The notes beneath the pieces are model-generated. The model searched no databases and was not told where the DNA came from. It saw only the letters and a program-made list of their open reading frames with translations. This document shows positions 8,031-17,140 of a stretch of 64,000 nucleotides of DNA, in pieces. Source of the stretch: Arthrobacter sp. Bz4 (GTDB taxonomy: Bacteria > Actinomycetota > Actinomycetes > Actinomycetales > Micrococcaceae); contig NZ_QDAE01000010.1 of the NCBI RefSeq assembly GCF_003075455.1, forward strand, positions 40,901 through 104,900. The letters run 5' to 3'. Position 1 is the first letter of the stretch. Each line of letters opens with the position of its first letter. Made by a program: the position numbers and the translations under genes.

Positions 8031-8062
8031 CTGGCCCTCCGGTGACCGGTCAGCTGGTCAAT

Positions 8063-8088
8063 TGGTTAGTTACTGATGTAACTAACCA
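8063..8088. promoter_or_regulatory. Perfect 11-bp inverted repeat, probable operator of the GntR regulator
   Basis: TGGTTAGTTAC (8063-8073), spacer TGAT, GTAACTAACCA (8078-8088): 11 of 11 bases pair. It is strikingly AT-rich for this genome and lies 33 bp upstream of the GntR start. GntR dimers usually bind such dyads, so autoregulation is inferred. Confidence 0.75.
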
Positions 8089-8257
8089 TACAACCGGAGG
8101 CGGGCGATGCCAAGGCTTTTTGGGACGGCTGTGGTGGGCACGACGCCGTCGGGAACTCCTGCGCAGTTGGCGGGTGAAGCACGCCTCGAACCCGCCACTG
8201 CTGCTCGGGCGATTGGGGACACTCGCCACAGCTGCACCATCGGCAGGAGGCGGTGTG

Positions 8258-8941
8258 TCAGGCCGGGTCCCGCTCAGCCCGCTTGCGGCGAATCTTCAGG
8301 ATCCGGCTGACCACAAAGTAGCCAAGGAATACGACGACGGCGGCGATCACGATTTTCTGGAACACGTCCGCATAGGCTTCGACAACGTGCCAGTTTTCCC
8401 CGAGGTAGAAACCGGCCAGCACGAAGATGCAGTTCCAGATGAGGCTTCCTGCGGTGGTGAGGGCAATGAATATCCAGATCGACATCCGCTCGATGCCCGC
8501 CGGGATGGAGACCAGACTACGAAACAGCGGAATCATCCGGCCGAAGAACACTGCCTTGTAGCCGTGGCGGTCGAACCAGGCCTCTACGCGGTCCACATCC
8601 TCCAGATCGACCAGTGGGACCCGGGACACGATGGCCCGCATCCGGTCGCGTCCCAGCCAGGCGCCCAGCAGGTACAGGATCAGCGCACCGACCACTGAGC
8701 CTGCGGTGGTCCAGAAGATGGCTTCGAACAGGGTGAAGCTACCCCGGCTTGCTGTGAAGCCCGCCAGCGGCAGGATGACTTCGCTGGGCAGTGGTGGAAA
8801 GAGGTTTTCCAGTGCGATCGCCAGACCGGCGCCGGGCGCGCCGATGGTTTCCATCATGGAAACGGCCCAATCGGAAATGCCGTCCAGCACCGACCCGCCG
8901 CCGGTCGGGGTGGTCGGTGCTGTCTGCGAGTAAATAGTCAT
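8258..8941 (-). CDS. DedA family (SNARE-associated/VTT domain) membrane protein
   Basis: 227-residue DedA-family integral membrane protein. Members help recycle undecaprenyl phosphate or other lipids and support membrane homeostasis. The family signature starts at APGAGLAIALENLFPPLPSE (about residues 36-55), with the conserved Glu in ALENLFPPLPSEV and then LPLAGF. The second signature, FFGRMIPLFRSLVSIPAGIE, holds the essential Arg residues at about 130-150. Four to five hydrophobic segments follow the usual spacing, with a basic C-terminal tail (RKRAERDPA). AGGA just upstream of the ATG serves as ribosome-binding site. Upstream of it lies the divergent GntR operator region. No specific substrate can be inferred. 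Confidence 0.92.
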   Translation of the reverse strand: MTIYSQTAPTTPTGGGSVLDGISDWAVSMMETIGAPGAGLAIALENLFPPLPSEVILPLAGFTASRGSFTLFEAIFWTTAGSVVGALILYLLGAWLGRDRMRAIVSRVPLVDLEDVDRVEAWFDRHGYKAVFFGRMIPLFRSLVSIPAGIERMSIWIFIALTTAGSLIWNCIFVLAGFYLGENWHVVEAYADVFQKIVIAAVVVFLGYFVVSRILKIRRKRAERDPA

Positions 8942-8996
8942 ATCCTGACCAATTTTGCCCTACGAGCCTGGGCTTTGCTGGGAGCGGAGGCGGGAT

Positions 8997-9647
8997 TCAG
9001 CGCAACGCTTCGATCAGGTGGGGCAGCAAAGCCTTGAAGGCTTTCGCGCGGTGGCTGATCGAATTCTTCTCCTCCGACGACAGCTCGGCACAACTCTCCT
9101 CACGGCCTGCCGGCTGCAGAATGGGGTCGTACCCAAATCCACCGGCTCCGCGGGGCTCGTTGAGGAGGGATCCCCTGAGCTCGCCCAGAGCCACCTGGGC
9201 GGTCCCATCCGGGAGGGCTACCGTGGCGGCGCAGACGAATGATGCGCCGCGCTGTGCCCCCGGTATGTCGGCGAGCTGTGCCAGGAGGAGCTGCAGGTTG
9301 GCTTCATCATCACCGTGGCGTCCTGCCCACCGTGCCGAAAAGATCCCCGGCGCACCGCCGAGCACGTCGACGGCGAGACCCGAGTCGTCGGCAACTGCCA
9401 CCAGCCCGGTTGCCGCCGCCACCGCCCGCGCCTTGAGGAGGGAATTGGCTTCGAAGGTGGTGCCGCTTTCGACGACGTCGGGCGCGCCGGCTGTCGCAGC
9501 GTCAATAACCTGCGTATCAACGTCAAGACCAGGAACCTGGCCCCGCAGCAGTTCACGCAGTTCCCGGAGCTTGCCCGCGTTACGGGTGGCGAGCACCAGC
9601 CTGGTTGCTGCCACAGCCGGTCGACCGTTCCCGGTGTTCTCAGACAC
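8997..9647 (-). CDS. rdgB: Non-canonical purine NTP pyrophosphatase RdgB/HAM1
   Basis: House-cleaning enzyme that hydrolyses dITP, ITP and XTP to monophosphates, keeping deaminated purines out of DNA. Motifs: [18 protein letters not shown] near the N-terminus (substrate-binding SxNxxK analogue), [22 protein letters not shown] with the catalytic acidic pair in the middle, GGFGYDPI, and [10 protein letters not shown] near the end. I chose the GTG at 9645-9647 (SENTGNGRP...), which overlaps the 3' end of rph by 8 bp; a TTG at 9662 would add five residues. It is the second gene of an rph-rdgB pair, an arrangement conserved in many actinobacteria. Confidence 0.95.
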   Translation of the reverse strand: MSENTGNGRPAVAATRLVLATRNAGKLRELRELLRGQVPGLDVDTQVIDAATAGAPDVVESGTTFEANSLLKARAVAAATGLVAVADDSGLAVDVLGGAPGIFSARWAGRHGDDEANLQLLLAQLADIPGAQRGASFVCAATVALPDGTAQVALGELRGSLLNEPRGAGGFGYDPILQPAGREESCAELSSEEKNSISHRAKAFKALLPHLIEALR

Positions 9648-10413
9648 CGGCACCCTCACCAAGGATGTCGAGCTGGATCTGGGTCAGCTGGGAAGTGCCG
9701 AGCAGGGCCAGGTCAAGGAGTGCGTCGAGCTCGTCACGATCAAACGGTGCACCCTCGGCGGTGCCCTGGACCTCCACGAACTTGCCGCTGCCAGTGACCA
9801 CCACGTTCATGTCCGTTTCCGCGCGGACGTCCTCGACGTAGGGCAGGTCAAGCATGGGCACGCCGTCGATGATTCCGACGCTGACCGCGGCGACCGTGTC
9901 GATGAGGGGCTGCGCCGACGCGGCGATGAGCTTGTTTTCCTTGGCGTAGCGGATTGCTTCGGCCAACGCCACGTAGGCGCCCGTGATCGCTGCGGTGCGG
10001 GTGCCGCCGTCGGCCTGGAGTACGTCACAGTCCAGCACAATGGTGGTCTCCCCCAGCGCCTTCGTGTCAATGATGGAGCGCAAAGACCGCCCGATCAGAC
10101 GGGAAATCTCGTGGGTGCGGCCCCCAATTTTGCCCTTGACCGATTCGCGGTCCGATCGGGTATTGGTGGCGCGGGGAAGCATGGCGTACTCAGCCGTGAC
10201 CCAGCCCTTGCCCTCGCCCTTGAGCCAGCGGGGTACGCCCTGGGTCAGTGATGCGGTGCAGAGGACACGGGTGTTGCCGAACTCTATGAGTGCCGACCCT
10301 TCGGCCTGGTTGGACCAGCCGCGGGTGATGCTGATGGGTCGGAGCTGGTCCGGGGTGCGGCCGTCCGCCCGGAGGATGGCAGCGATGGGAGAGGAAGTGT
10401 CTGCTGGAGTCAT
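9640..10413 (-). CDS. rph: Ribonuclease PH
   Basis: Phosphorolytic 3'-5' exoribonuclease that trims tRNA 3' ends. The ATG at 10413 yields [19 protein letters not shown], then [15 protein letters not shown], where the conserved phosphate-binding and active-site region of the RNase PH fold begins; later [24 protein letters not shown] and [21 protein letters not shown] are typical. A more upstream in-frame start would add 21 residues with no family support and would pass through the presumptive promoter. TAGACT ends 7 nt before the ATG, suggesting a leaderless mRNA covering rph and rdgB. 257 residues is normal. Confidence 0.95.
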   Translation of the reverse strand: MTPADTSSPIAAILRADGRTPDQLRPISITRGWSNQAEGSALIEFGNTRVLCTASLTQGVPRWLKGEGKGWVTAEYAMLPRATNTRSDRESVKGKIGGRTHEISRLIGRSLRSIIDTKALGETTIVLDCDVLQADGGTRTAAITGAYVALAEAIRYAKENKLIAASAQPLIDTVAAVSVGIIDGVPMLDLPYVEDVRAETDMNVVVTGSGKFVEVQGTAEGAPFDRDELDALLDLALLGTSQLTQIQLDILGEGAGV

Positions 10414-10420
10414 GGGCTTA

Positions 10421-10426
10421 AGTCTA
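10421..10426 (-). promoter_or_regulatory. Putative -10 element of leaderless rph promoter
   Basis: TAGACT on the minus strand ends 7 nt before the rph ATG at 10413. Confidence 0.5.
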
Positions 10427-10505
10427 CGGGCCGGCGGAAAAGTGGCCGAGCCGCAAGTGCGCTGTTGGGCAACCACTCGTGTGCGGGGGCGGTACTTTTT
10501 TGGCG

Positions 10506-11308
10506 TCAGATCTCGTAGGAAACGCCAGCAACCGCGACGGCGAGATCCCCACGGTAGCTGGTCCTGGCCTCCTCGATGGTCCTGTTGGCGTCATTCCACA
10601 CCGGGATGTGGGTGAGCAGCAACCGGTCCGACGACGCCGCTGCCGCCACCTGCCCGGCCCGCCGGCCGGTAAGGTGGACGCCCTCAATCGCGTCGTCGCG
10701 GCCCTCGTGGAACGCCGCCTCGCACAGGAAAACATTGGACCCGGCGGCGGCCTCGATCAGGCCGTCGCAGGCATCCGTATCGCCGGAGTAGGTCAACACC
10801 CGGGGCGGGTCGCCGGGATTGTCTCCCGCGACCTCGACGCGCAGGGCATACGCCTCCTCGACCGGGTGCAGCACCGGGTACGGCGTGACGGTGAAGGGCC
10901 CCAGGGTGACGGCGGCGCGGGATTCCAGATCTGGAAGTCGAAGTCCTCATGCATGCCGGGGTCGAGGTCCAGCCCGTAGGCGGTCGCCATCCGGTCGGCG
11001 GTACCCGCGGGGCCCCACACCGGGATCCGCGGCCGGTGCCAGCCGTTGGGATCCCAGTGCACCGCAACGTGCAGACCGCAGAGATCCATGCAGTGGTCGG
11101 GGTGCAGATGGCTGAGGAACACTGCATCAATATCGCGCAGGTCCATGTAACGCTGCAGCGCGCCCAGGGCGCCGTTGCCGAGATCGAGGAGGATCCGCCA
11201 GGTCCGGGTGCTGTCGCCGTCGGGCACCGTCGCGGTCACCAGGTAGCACGACGCCGGCGATTGGGGGCCAGGAAACGACCCGCTACAGCCCACGATGGTC
11301 AGCTTCAT
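10506..11308 (-). CDS. MBL-fold metallo-hydrolase (RNase Z/ElaC-like), frameshifted
   Basis: The first frame (from ATG 11308) encodes [20 protein letters not shown], the metal motif [10 protein letters not shown] (about residues 86-95) and ends in DFDFQIW near residue 128; it then degenerates into a Ser/Arg/Pro-rich tail. The continuation lies in another frame: [43 protein letters not shown] and [11 protein letters not shown], ending at 10506. Joined, they make a ~267-residue beta-lactamase-fold phosphodiesterase with all expected histidine/aspartate ligands. One base is missing between about 10895 and 10930, in a CCCGCGCCGCCG context. The gene sits in the conserved murI-MBL-rph-rdgB block, with a 2-bp gap from murI. 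A sequencing deletion is likelier than gene loss. Possible activities are tRNA 3' processing or cyclic nucleotide hydrolysis. Confidence 0.85.
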
Positions 11309-11310
11309 GG

Positions 11311-12240
11311 CTAGGAGTTCCCCCTCGCATCGGCGCGCGCAGTGGCGATCATTTCCGGGGTGATCCTGGCCATACTTCCGGTGGGATACTGGGCGGCCAC
11401 ATGGTCGACGTGTTCTACGCTGAGGACCTCGGGTCCCAGGAACCGGCGGGCCAGCTCACCGAACCGCTGGGCGTCGCCGGTGGCGACGAAGTGGTGCCTG
11501 GGCTGAGCCTCCCCCACCCGCTCCAGGTCGTGGGAGATCAGCGCACGATAGACATCCTTCGCGGTTTCCTCGGCGCTTGAGACGAGTGTGACCGCATCCC
11601 CCATCACATAGGAGATCGCCCCGGTCAGCAGGGGGTAATGGGTGCACCCCAAGACCAGCGTGTCCACTCCCGCCTCCTTCAGCGGCTGCAGGTACCGCTG
11701 GGCGGTCGAGAGGAGTTCAGGACCCGAGGTGATCCCAGCCTCGACAAATTCGACGAACTCGGGACAGGCGGCTGAGGTGATGGACAGGTGCGGAGCGGCG
11801 GCGAAGGTGTCCTCGTAGGCGCGGGAGCCCACCGTGGCTGAGGTGCCGATCACCCCGATCCGCCCGCTCCGGGTTGCAGCGACTGCCCGCCGGACCGCTG
11901 GCTGGATCACCTCGATCACCGGGATGCCGTAGCGGGCGGTGTAGCGTTCGCGGGCGTCACGGAGCACGGCCGCTGACGCGGAGTTGCAGGCAATAACCAG
12001 GAGTTTGACACCTGAATCCACCAGCTCATCCATTACCCCCAGCGCGTGGGCGCGAACCTTGGCAATGGGCAACGGGCCGTAGGGGCCGTGAGCGGTGTCG
12101 CCGACGTAGAGAATCGACTCGCGCGGGAGCTGGTCAATCACGGCGCGCGCAACTGTCAGCCCACCGACGCCCGAATCGAAAATGCCGATCGGGGCCTCGG
12201 TTCGCTTCACTGCTGAAAAATCGCCCGGGACGGAGGTCAT
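11311..12240 (-). CDS. murI: Glutamate racemase
   Basis: Cofactor-independent racemase producing D-glutamate for peptidoglycan. Both catalytic cysteines sit in standard motifs: [12 protein letters not shown] (about residue 80) and [13 protein letters not shown] (about residue 197). The N-terminal [18 protein letters not shown] and [13 protein letters not shown] are family signatures. An N-terminal extension of about 16 residues precedes the conserved region, so a slightly later start is possible, but this ATG lies 9 nt after TATGGT, a possible -10. The stop is followed after 2 bp by the MBL hydrolase start, so the two are cotranscribed. Confidence 0.96.
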   Translation of the reverse strand: MTSVPGDFSAVKRTEAPIGIFDSGVGGLTVARAVIDQLPRESILYVGDTAHGPYGPLPIAKVRAHALGVMDELVDSGVKLLVIACNSASAAVLRDARERYTARYGIPVIEVIQPAVRRAVAATRSGRIGVIGTSATVGSRAYEDTFAAAPHLSITSAACPEFVEFVEAGITSGPELLSTAQRYLQPLKEAGVDTLVLGCTHYPLLTGAISYVMGDAVTLVSSAEETAKDVYRALISHDLERVGEAQPRHHFVATGDAQRFGELARRFLGPEVLSVEHVDHVAAQYPTGSMARITPEMIATARADARGNS

Positions 12241-12337
12241 AACCTACCGACCATAAGACCTGTCACCGGGATTAGACGAACCCGACGCCAGTGGAATTAG
12301 TCACAGCCTTCGACCACAGCTGCGCGGCAGGCCTGGT

Positions 12338-12898
12338 TCACTTGTCTTTCAGCCCAAACAGGGCCTGGACCAGTGACTCCTGAAGCCAGCTCGCAAAGTT
12401 GTACACCAGCGCCAGGTAGGTCTCGACGTCGTCGGCGTCGGCGACGTCGTCAATGTTGTGAAGGCGGGCCGCGTCCTCGTCGGTTTCGATCTTCAGCCGG
12501 TCCGCGAGGACCAGCCGGACGTCGTTGAGCGCCCGGGCCATCAGCCGGGCCTGCTCGGCGGTGAGGGTCAGCGGGCTGGACTCCAGCAGCAGGGCACTGC
12601 CGCGCAGGGTGCCGATCTTGTCCTCGCGGAGGGACCGTTCGGTCAGCCGGCGGAATTCCAGCGCCTCGCCGTCGTCGTTCCGGACCGCATCCGGCAGCAA
12701 CCTTCTCACGGCGCTGTCTGAGGGGGTGACCGCGGTGCTATCCACGCCGACCATGGCGGCGAGGGGATCGGCATTGGCTGGCTCGGCGGGCTCCAGCAGT
12801 TCGATGATGTCCTCGAACAGCTTGCGCAGCAGCTGCCGCTCCCCCGAATCCAGGGTGCCGATGATCCCACGACGGGTTGCCTTGAATGCCTTGGCCAA
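12338..12898 (-). CDS. DUF2017 family protein
   Basis: 186-residue soluble protein recognised as the DUF2017 family by its opening AKAFKATRRGIIGTLDSGE, the RRLLPDAVRNDDGEALEFR segment and its place directly after clpS, which is its usual location in actinobacteria. The sequence is largely helical and acidic, with no catalytic motif or membrane segment. Its fixed linkage suggests a role with ClpS-dependent proteolysis, but that is only inference from context. A 37-bp gap separates it from clpS. The SD-like AGGAGAA just before its ATG indicates translation from the clpS transcript. Confidence 0.85.
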   Translation of the reverse strand: MAKAFKATRRGIIGTLDSGERQLLRKLFEDIIELLEPAEPANADPLAAMVGVDSTAVTPSDSAVRRLLPDAVRNDDGEALEFRRLTERSLREDKIGTLRGSALLLESSPLTLTAEQARLMARALNDVRLVLADRLKIETDEDAARLHNIDDVADADDVETYLALVYNFASWLQESLVQALFGLKDK

Positions 12899-12935
12899 GA
12901 ATTCTCCTTAACGCACAGTTACTGGGTAGCTCGCC

Positions 12936-13244
12936 TCAGGGGGCGTCGGACTTCTGGAACGTCGCCCAGAGTCCGTAGGAATGCATGGCCAGCGTGTCCC
13001 GCTCGGCCTCTTCCCGGCTGCCACCGGCGACCACCGACTTACCCGCCTCGTGGACTTCCATCATGAGCTTGTTCGCCTTGGCTTCGCTGTACCCGAAATA
13101 GGTCTGGAACACGTAGCTGACATAACTCATGAGATTGACCGGATCATTCCAGACGATCACTACCCACGGGATATCACTAGCGGTCAGCTGGTCGGTGTCC
13201 GTTTCCTCGAGCCGTTCGGTGTCCGGAGCGGTGCCAACAGTCAT
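12936..13244 (-). CDS. clpS: ATP-dependent Clp protease adaptor ClpS
   Basis: 102-residue adaptor that delivers N-degron substrates to ClpC/ClpA-ClpP. After a flexible ~30-residue N-terminal tail, the core begins at [20 protein letters not shown], the conserved NDxxN/M N-end-rule binding pocket, and continues with [20 protein letters not shown] and the histidine in VHEAGKSVV. The ATG at 13244 is preferred over far-upstream in-frame starts because TACAAT ends 6 nt before it and the upstream residues lack family likeness. It is divergent from pncB, with only 75 bp between the start codons. Confidence 0.95.
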   Translation of the reverse strand: MTVGTAPDTERLEETDTDQLTASDIPWVVIVWNDPVNLMSYVSYVFQTYFGYSEAKANKLMMEVHEAGKSVVAGGSREEAERDTLAMHSYGLWATFQKSDAP

Positions 13245-13250
13245 AGCACC

Positions 13251-13256
13251 ATTGTA
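13251..13256 (-). promoter_or_regulatory. Putative -10 element of leaderless clpS promoter
   Basis: TACAAT on the minus strand, close to the TATAAT consensus, ends 6 nt before the clpS ATG. Confidence 0.55.
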
Positions 13257-13306
13257 GAACGCAGGTCGGGTGACAGGATTCCGGTTGTGTCGGCGCCCAA
13301 ACGGGT

Positions 13307-13312
13307 TAGAGT
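13307..13312 (+). promoter_or_regulatory. Putative -10 element of leaderless pncB promoter
   Basis: TAGAGT ends 7 nt before the GTG at 13320. TTGTGT at 13285-13290, 16 nt upstream, could be the -35. This promoter is back to back with that of clpS. Confidence 0.55.
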
Positions 13313-13319
13313 CGTGACT

Positions 13320-14663
13320 GTGAGCCCCACCAACTCCGCCCCGGTCGTCAGCACCCGGGCCAGCACCGCCCTGTATACGGACCACTACGAGCTGACCATG
13401 CTTCAGGCCGCCCTGCATTCCGGGGCTGCGCACCGGAAATCGGTTTTCGAAGCTTTCGCACGGCGCCTCCCGGAGGGACGACGCTATGGGGTGGTGGCCG
13501 GAACGGGACGCCTGCTGGAGAGCCTCGAAAACTTTCGCTTCGGCACTGAACAGCTGGATTACCTGTCAGCGGCCGGAGTGGTGGACACCCTCACTCTTGA
13601 CTGGCTGGCCGATTTCCGCTTCGGCGGGAACGTCTGGGGTTATGCCGAGGGCGAGGCGTACTTCCCGCACTCCCCCATCCTGATCGTTGAGGGAACCTTC
13701 GCCGAGGCCTGCATCCTGGAAACCCTGGTGCTCTCCATCCTCAACCACGACTGCGCGATTGCCTCGGCCGCGTCACGGATGACCGGGGCGGCCGGCAGCC
13801 GTCCCTGCATCGAGATGGGGTCGCGCCGGACCCAGGAGGAGGCTGCGGTGGCCGCTGCGCGGGCCGCCATCATTGGGGGTTTCGCCAGCACCTCCAACCT
13901 CGAGGCCGGTCGGAGGTACGGCGTGAAGACCGTCGGCACCGCAGCCCACTCCTTCACCCTGCTGCACGACACGGAGCGGGATGCCTTCGCCGCCCAGGTC
14001 GCCACGCTGGGCGCCGGAACATCGCTGCTGGTGGACACGTACGACGTCGAACGCGGCGTCCGGACCGCCGTCGAGGTGGCTGGACCGGAGCTGGGTGCGG
14101 TGCGGCTGGATTCGGGCGACCTCGTGGCCCAGGCCCGCTGGGTCCGTCAGCTGCTCGATGACCTGGGCAACCACAACACCCGGATTGTGGTCACCTCGGA
14201 TCTCGACGAGTTTGCGATTGGCTCCCTCGCCTCCGCGCCCGTGGATTCCTACGGCGTCGGCACCTCACTGGTCACCGGTTCGGGCGCCCCGACCGCGGGC
14301 CTGGTCTACAAACTGGTGAGCCGGACCGGTGACGACGGCGAATTCGTTTCAGTAGCGAAGTCAGCACTGAACAAGGCCTCGCGCGGCGGGCGCAAATACG
14401 CACTCCGCCGCCTCAACGACGCGGGCATCGCCACAACCGAGGTGGTGGGAATTGGCCGCTCGCCCCACGACGACGGAAACGACCGGCCGCTGCTGCAGCA
14501 ATTTGTCAGCGACGGCGACATCCTGCCCGGCTGGACCGGGCCCGATGCGGTGCGCCGCGCCGTCGAACACCACCGGTCGTCCATGACCGAACTGCCGGGC
14601 TCGGTCATGCGACTGCAGCGCGGAGAACCCGCCATCCCCACCGAATATGAGGAGGAACCATGA
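13320..14663 (+). CDS. pncB: Nicotinate phosphoribosyltransferase
   Basis: 447-residue enzyme of NAD salvage, joining nicotinic acid and PRPP to nicotinate mononucleotide. Diagnostic segments: [17 protein letters not shown] near the N-terminus, the phosphorylated-His-region equivalent, [19 protein letters not shown], the [19 protein letters not shown] block, [12 protein letters not shown], and the PRPP/phosphate-binding [13 protein letters not shown] and TSDLDEF. GTG 13320 is chosen because it follows the -10-like hexamer; an in-frame GTG six bases earlier is an alternative. The 3' end overlaps pncA by ATGA, coupling the pair: PncA makes nicotinate, PncB consumes it. Confidence 0.95.
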   Translation: MSPTNSAPVVSTRASTALYTDHYELTMLQAALHSGAAHRKSVFEAFARRLPEGRRYGVVAGTGRLLESLENFRFGTEQLDYLSAAGVVDTLTLDWLADFRFGGNVWGYAEGEAYFPHSPILIVEGTFAEACILETLVLSILNHDCAIASAASRMTGAAGSRPCIEMGSRRTQEEAAVAAARAAIIGGFASTSNLEAGRRYGVKTVGTAAHSFTLLHDTERDAFAAQVATLGAGTSLLVDTYDVERGVRTAVEVAGPELGAVRLDSGDLVAQARWVRQLLDDLGNHNTRIVVTSDLDEFAIGSLASAPVDSYGVGTSLVTGSGAPTAGLVYKLVSRTGDDGEFVSVAKSALNKASRGGRKYALRRLNDAGIATTEVVGIGRSPHDDGNDRPLLQQFVSDGDILPGWTGPDAVRRAVEHHRSSMTELPGSVMRLQRGEPAIPTEYEEEP

Positions 14664-15283
14664 CCCGCGCCCTGATCATTGTCGACGTCCAGAACGATTT
14701 CTGTGAAGGTGGGTCGCTAGCCGTCGACGGCGGCGCCGACCTCGCCTCCCTGCTCAGCGACTTCATCGACGAGCAGGGCGGGGAGTTCGATCACATTGTC
14801 GCCACCCAGGACTGGCACATCGACCCGGGAGCCCACTTTTCACAGACCCCCGACTTCCTCCACTCCTGGCCGGTCCACTGCGTCGCCGACAGCAAGGGAT
14901 CAAGGTTCCACCCGGACCTGGATACCGAGAATGTCGGAGCAGTCTTCCGGAAAGGCCAGTTCGAGGCGGCGTACTCGGGCTTTGAAGGCGTCCTCGCCCC
15001 CGAAGACGAGGTTCCCACCGGCGAGCAGAAGCTCGGCGCCCTGGCTGAGGGGTCAACAGAAGACCCGGTGACACTCGATGACTGGCTCCGTGAGCGGGAG
15101 GTCGATGAGGTGGCAGTGGTTGGCCTCGCCACCGACTTCTGCGTCAAGGCAACCGCCCTGGACGCTGTAGCGGCCGGCTACACCACCTCGGTCCTGGTCC
15201 GCTACACCCGCGGGGTCCACCCCGACGGCGTCGAGACCACCCTCGAGGAACTCGAAGAAGCCGGCGTCGAACTGGTCGAGTAG
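14660..15283 (+). CDS. pncA: Nicotinamidase
   Basis: 207-residue isochorismatase-fold amidase that converts nicotinamide to nicotinate; its homologue activates pyrazinamide in mycobacteria. The catalytic triad is visible: Asp in IIVDVQNDFCEGGSLAV, Lys in VFRKGQFEAAYSGFEG, and Cys in VVGLATDFCVKATALDA. Metal ligands are in ATQDWHIDPGAHFS, and the substrate-proximal segment SWPVHCV is present. The first codon overlaps the pncB stop, so translation is coupled. A strong inverted repeat follows the stop codon. Confidence 0.95.
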   Translation: MTRALIIVDVQNDFCEGGSLAVDGGADLASLLSDFIDEQGGEFDHIVATQDWHIDPGAHFSQTPDFLHSWPVHCVADSKGSRFHPDLDTENVGAVFRKGQFEAAYSGFEGVLAPEDEVPTGEQKLGALAEGSTEDPVTLDDWLREREVDEVAVVGLATDFCVKATALDAVAAGYTTSVLVRYTRGVHPDGVETTLEELEEAGVELVE

Positions 15284-15315
15284 GACCTGGCCTTCGCTGC
15301 CGCGCGCCCAGGTCC
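15283..15315. terminator. Candidate bidirectional hairpin terminator between pncA and helicase gene
   Basis: GGACCTGG (15283-15290) pairs with CCAGGTCC (15308-15315) around a 17-nt loop. The stem begins next to the pncA stop and lies 30 bp from the convergent helicase stop. There is no U-tract, which is common for actinobacterial terminators. Confidence 0.5.
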
Positions 15316-15344
15316 CTCACGCTTCGCGGTAGTGCACCGGGCGG

Positions 15345-17138
15345 CTATTTCCGGCCGATGAACCAGTCCTGCAACTTCTTCAGCCGCCGCTGGAGCTGAT
15401 CCTCGTTGGCCTGTGCCACGGCCGGACCGCCGCAGGCCTTCCTCAGCTCGGTGTGCACCACACCGTGGGGCATGCCGGAGCGTGCCGACCAGGCTGATAC
15501 GTTCTTGGCGAGCTCACCCCGTAGTTCTGTGAGTAGCCGGTGATCAACGACCAGCGGCTCGGGGGCTGGCGCCACCGCGACGCCCTTGCGTCCCCGCCGG
15601 GTCTGTTGTTCCTGCTGCCGTTGGCGCAGCAGAACTCCCACCTGGTCAGCGTCGAGCAGCCCCGGAATGCCGAGGAAATCCTGTTCATCCTCGCTGCCCA
15701 TTTCGCCGCCGGTACCGAACTCACCGCCGTCGAAAAGAACCCGGTCAAAGGACGCCTGGGATTCAAGCGCCTCAAACTTCTGCTTGGTCAGTTCGTCGGA
15801 GGCTTTCTCGGCACGGTTCGCCTCCTCCATCAACGCTTCCTCGGGGGCGAACCCGTCCTCGTCAGTCGCCGGACGGTCCAGGGCATGGTCACGCTCAAGT
15901 TCCAGCTGGTTGGCGAGGATCATCAGGTTCGGCACCGATGGCAGGAAGACCGAAGCGGTCTCACCCCGGCGTCGGGCACGCACAAAGCGTCCCACCGCCT
16001 GGGCGAAGAACAGCGGCGTCGCTGTCGAGGTTGCGTAGACCCCGACGGCGAGCCTCGGTACGTCAACGCCTTCGGAGACCATCCGGACCGCTACCATCCA
16101 GCGCTGCTCGCCAGCCGAGTACTCCTCGATCTTCTCCGACGCCTTCGCATCATCCGAGAGAATCACTACCGGTGATTCGCCGGTGATCTTCTTGAGCAGG
16201 CCAGCATAGGCCCGGGCGTCGTCGTGGTCGGTGGCGATCACCATGCCGCCGGCGTCGGATACCGTCCGCCGCACCTCGGAGAGCCGCTTGTCGGCCGCGG
16301 CGAGGACCGCCGGGATCCACTCGCCGGTGGGGTTCAGCGCCGTCCGCCAGGCATGAGCGGTGATGTCCTTGGTGACTGACGCTTCGCCGAGCGAAGCCGC
16401 CATCTCCTCGCCGGCGCTGGTGCGCCACCGCATCTGGCCCGAGTAGGCCATGAAAATGACAGGCCGCACCACGTGGTCCCGCAGGGCCTCGCCGTAGCCG
16501 TAGGTGTAATCGGACTTGGAGCGTCGAATACCGTCGGCGTCGGCCGCGTACTCGACGAAAGGGATGGCCGCCGTGTCCGAACGGAACGGCGTCCCGGTGA
16601 GCGCCAGCCGCCTGGTCGCCGGTTCGAAGGCTTCACGAATACCGTCACCCCAGGACAGGGCATCGCCACCGTGATGAATCTCATCCAGGATGACGAGGGT
16701 CCTGGCGGCTTCGGTCTTGGCACGGTGCAGCATCGGCTTGCTGGCCACCTGGGCGTAGGTCACTGCCACGCCGATAAAACCCTGACCGTGACGGCCGTCA
16801 GCGTTCCGGAAGTTGGGATCGATCGCCAGGCCAATCCGCGCCGCGGCGTCAGCCCACTGCCGCTTCAGGTGGTCGGTCGGCGCGACGATAGTGATCCGGT
16901 TGATGGTGCCGCGTTCCACGAGCTCGGTGGCAACCCGCAACGCAAAAGTGGTTTTACCCGCACCCGGGGTGGCCACGGCGAGGAAATCCTGCGGGCCGGT
17001 GGCAAAGTACTTGGCGAGCGCCTGCTCCTGCCACTGCCGGAGTTTCGGCGCCGTACCCCACGCCGCGCGTTCCGGGTAGGCCGGTGGCAGCGATGCACCT
17101 GTGGCAGGGGCAACGCCGAAGAGCATGTTATTACTCAC
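15345..17138 (-). CDS. DEAD/DEAH-box (SF2) helicase, XPB/Rad25-like
   Basis: 597-residue superfamily 2 ATPase. Motifs in order: Walker A ATPGAGKTTFALRVA (about residue 57), TIVAPTDHLKRQWADAA (Ia), LVILDEIHHGGDA (motif II, DEIH), ALTGTPFRSD (III), then the second RecA-like lobe with EGVDVPRLAVGVYA (V) and AQAVGRFVRARRRGE (VI). The C-terminal ~130 residues are charged with a long helical stretch and no nuclease motif. Homologues are common in actinobacteria next to this region and are annotated as DNA/RNA helicases; the reaction is ATP-driven duplex unwinding or translocation, with the cellular task unknown. The GTG at 17138 starts MSNNMLFGVAP. It is two bases from the MFS stop codon, so the two genes may be cotranscribed. 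Confidence 0.9.
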   Translation of the reverse strand: MSNNMLFGVAPATGASLPPAYPERAAWGTAPKLRQWQEQALAKYFATGPQDFLAVATPGAGKTTFALRVATELVERGTINRITIVAPTDHLKRQWADAAARIGLAIDPNFRNADGRHGQGFIGVAVTYAQVASKPMLHRAKTEAARTLVILDEIHHGGDALSWGDGIREAFEPATRRLALTGTPFRSDTAAIPFVEYAADADGIRRSKSDYTYGYGEALRDHVVRPVIFMAYSGQMRWRTSAGEEMAASLGEASVTKDITAHAWRTALNPTGEWIPAVLAAADKRLSEVRRTVSDAGGMVIATDHDDARAYAGLLKKITGESPVVILSDDAKASEKIEEYSAGEQRWMVAVRMVSEGVDVPRLAVGVYATSTATPLFFAQAVGRFVRARRRGETASVFLPSVPNLMILANQLELERDHALDRPATDEDGFAPEEALMEEANRAEKASDELTKQKFEALESQASFDRVLFDGGEFGTGGEMGSEDEQDFLGIPGLLDADQVGVLLRQRQQEQQTRRGRKGVAVAPAPEPLVVDHRLLTELRGELAKNVSAWSARSGMPHGVVHTELRKACGGPAVAQANEDQLQRRLKKLQDWFIGRK

Positions 17139-17140
17139 GC

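Noticed and set aside
8107..8310. Short open frame between the GntR operator and DedA
   Set aside because: No ribosome-binding site or family likeness, and it overlaps the end of DedA antisense.
12981..13319. Extending pncB upstream over clpS (start near 12981)
   Set aside because: The extension is antisense to clpS and lacks family likeness; the GTG at 13320 after a -10-like hexamer gives a normal-length enzyme.
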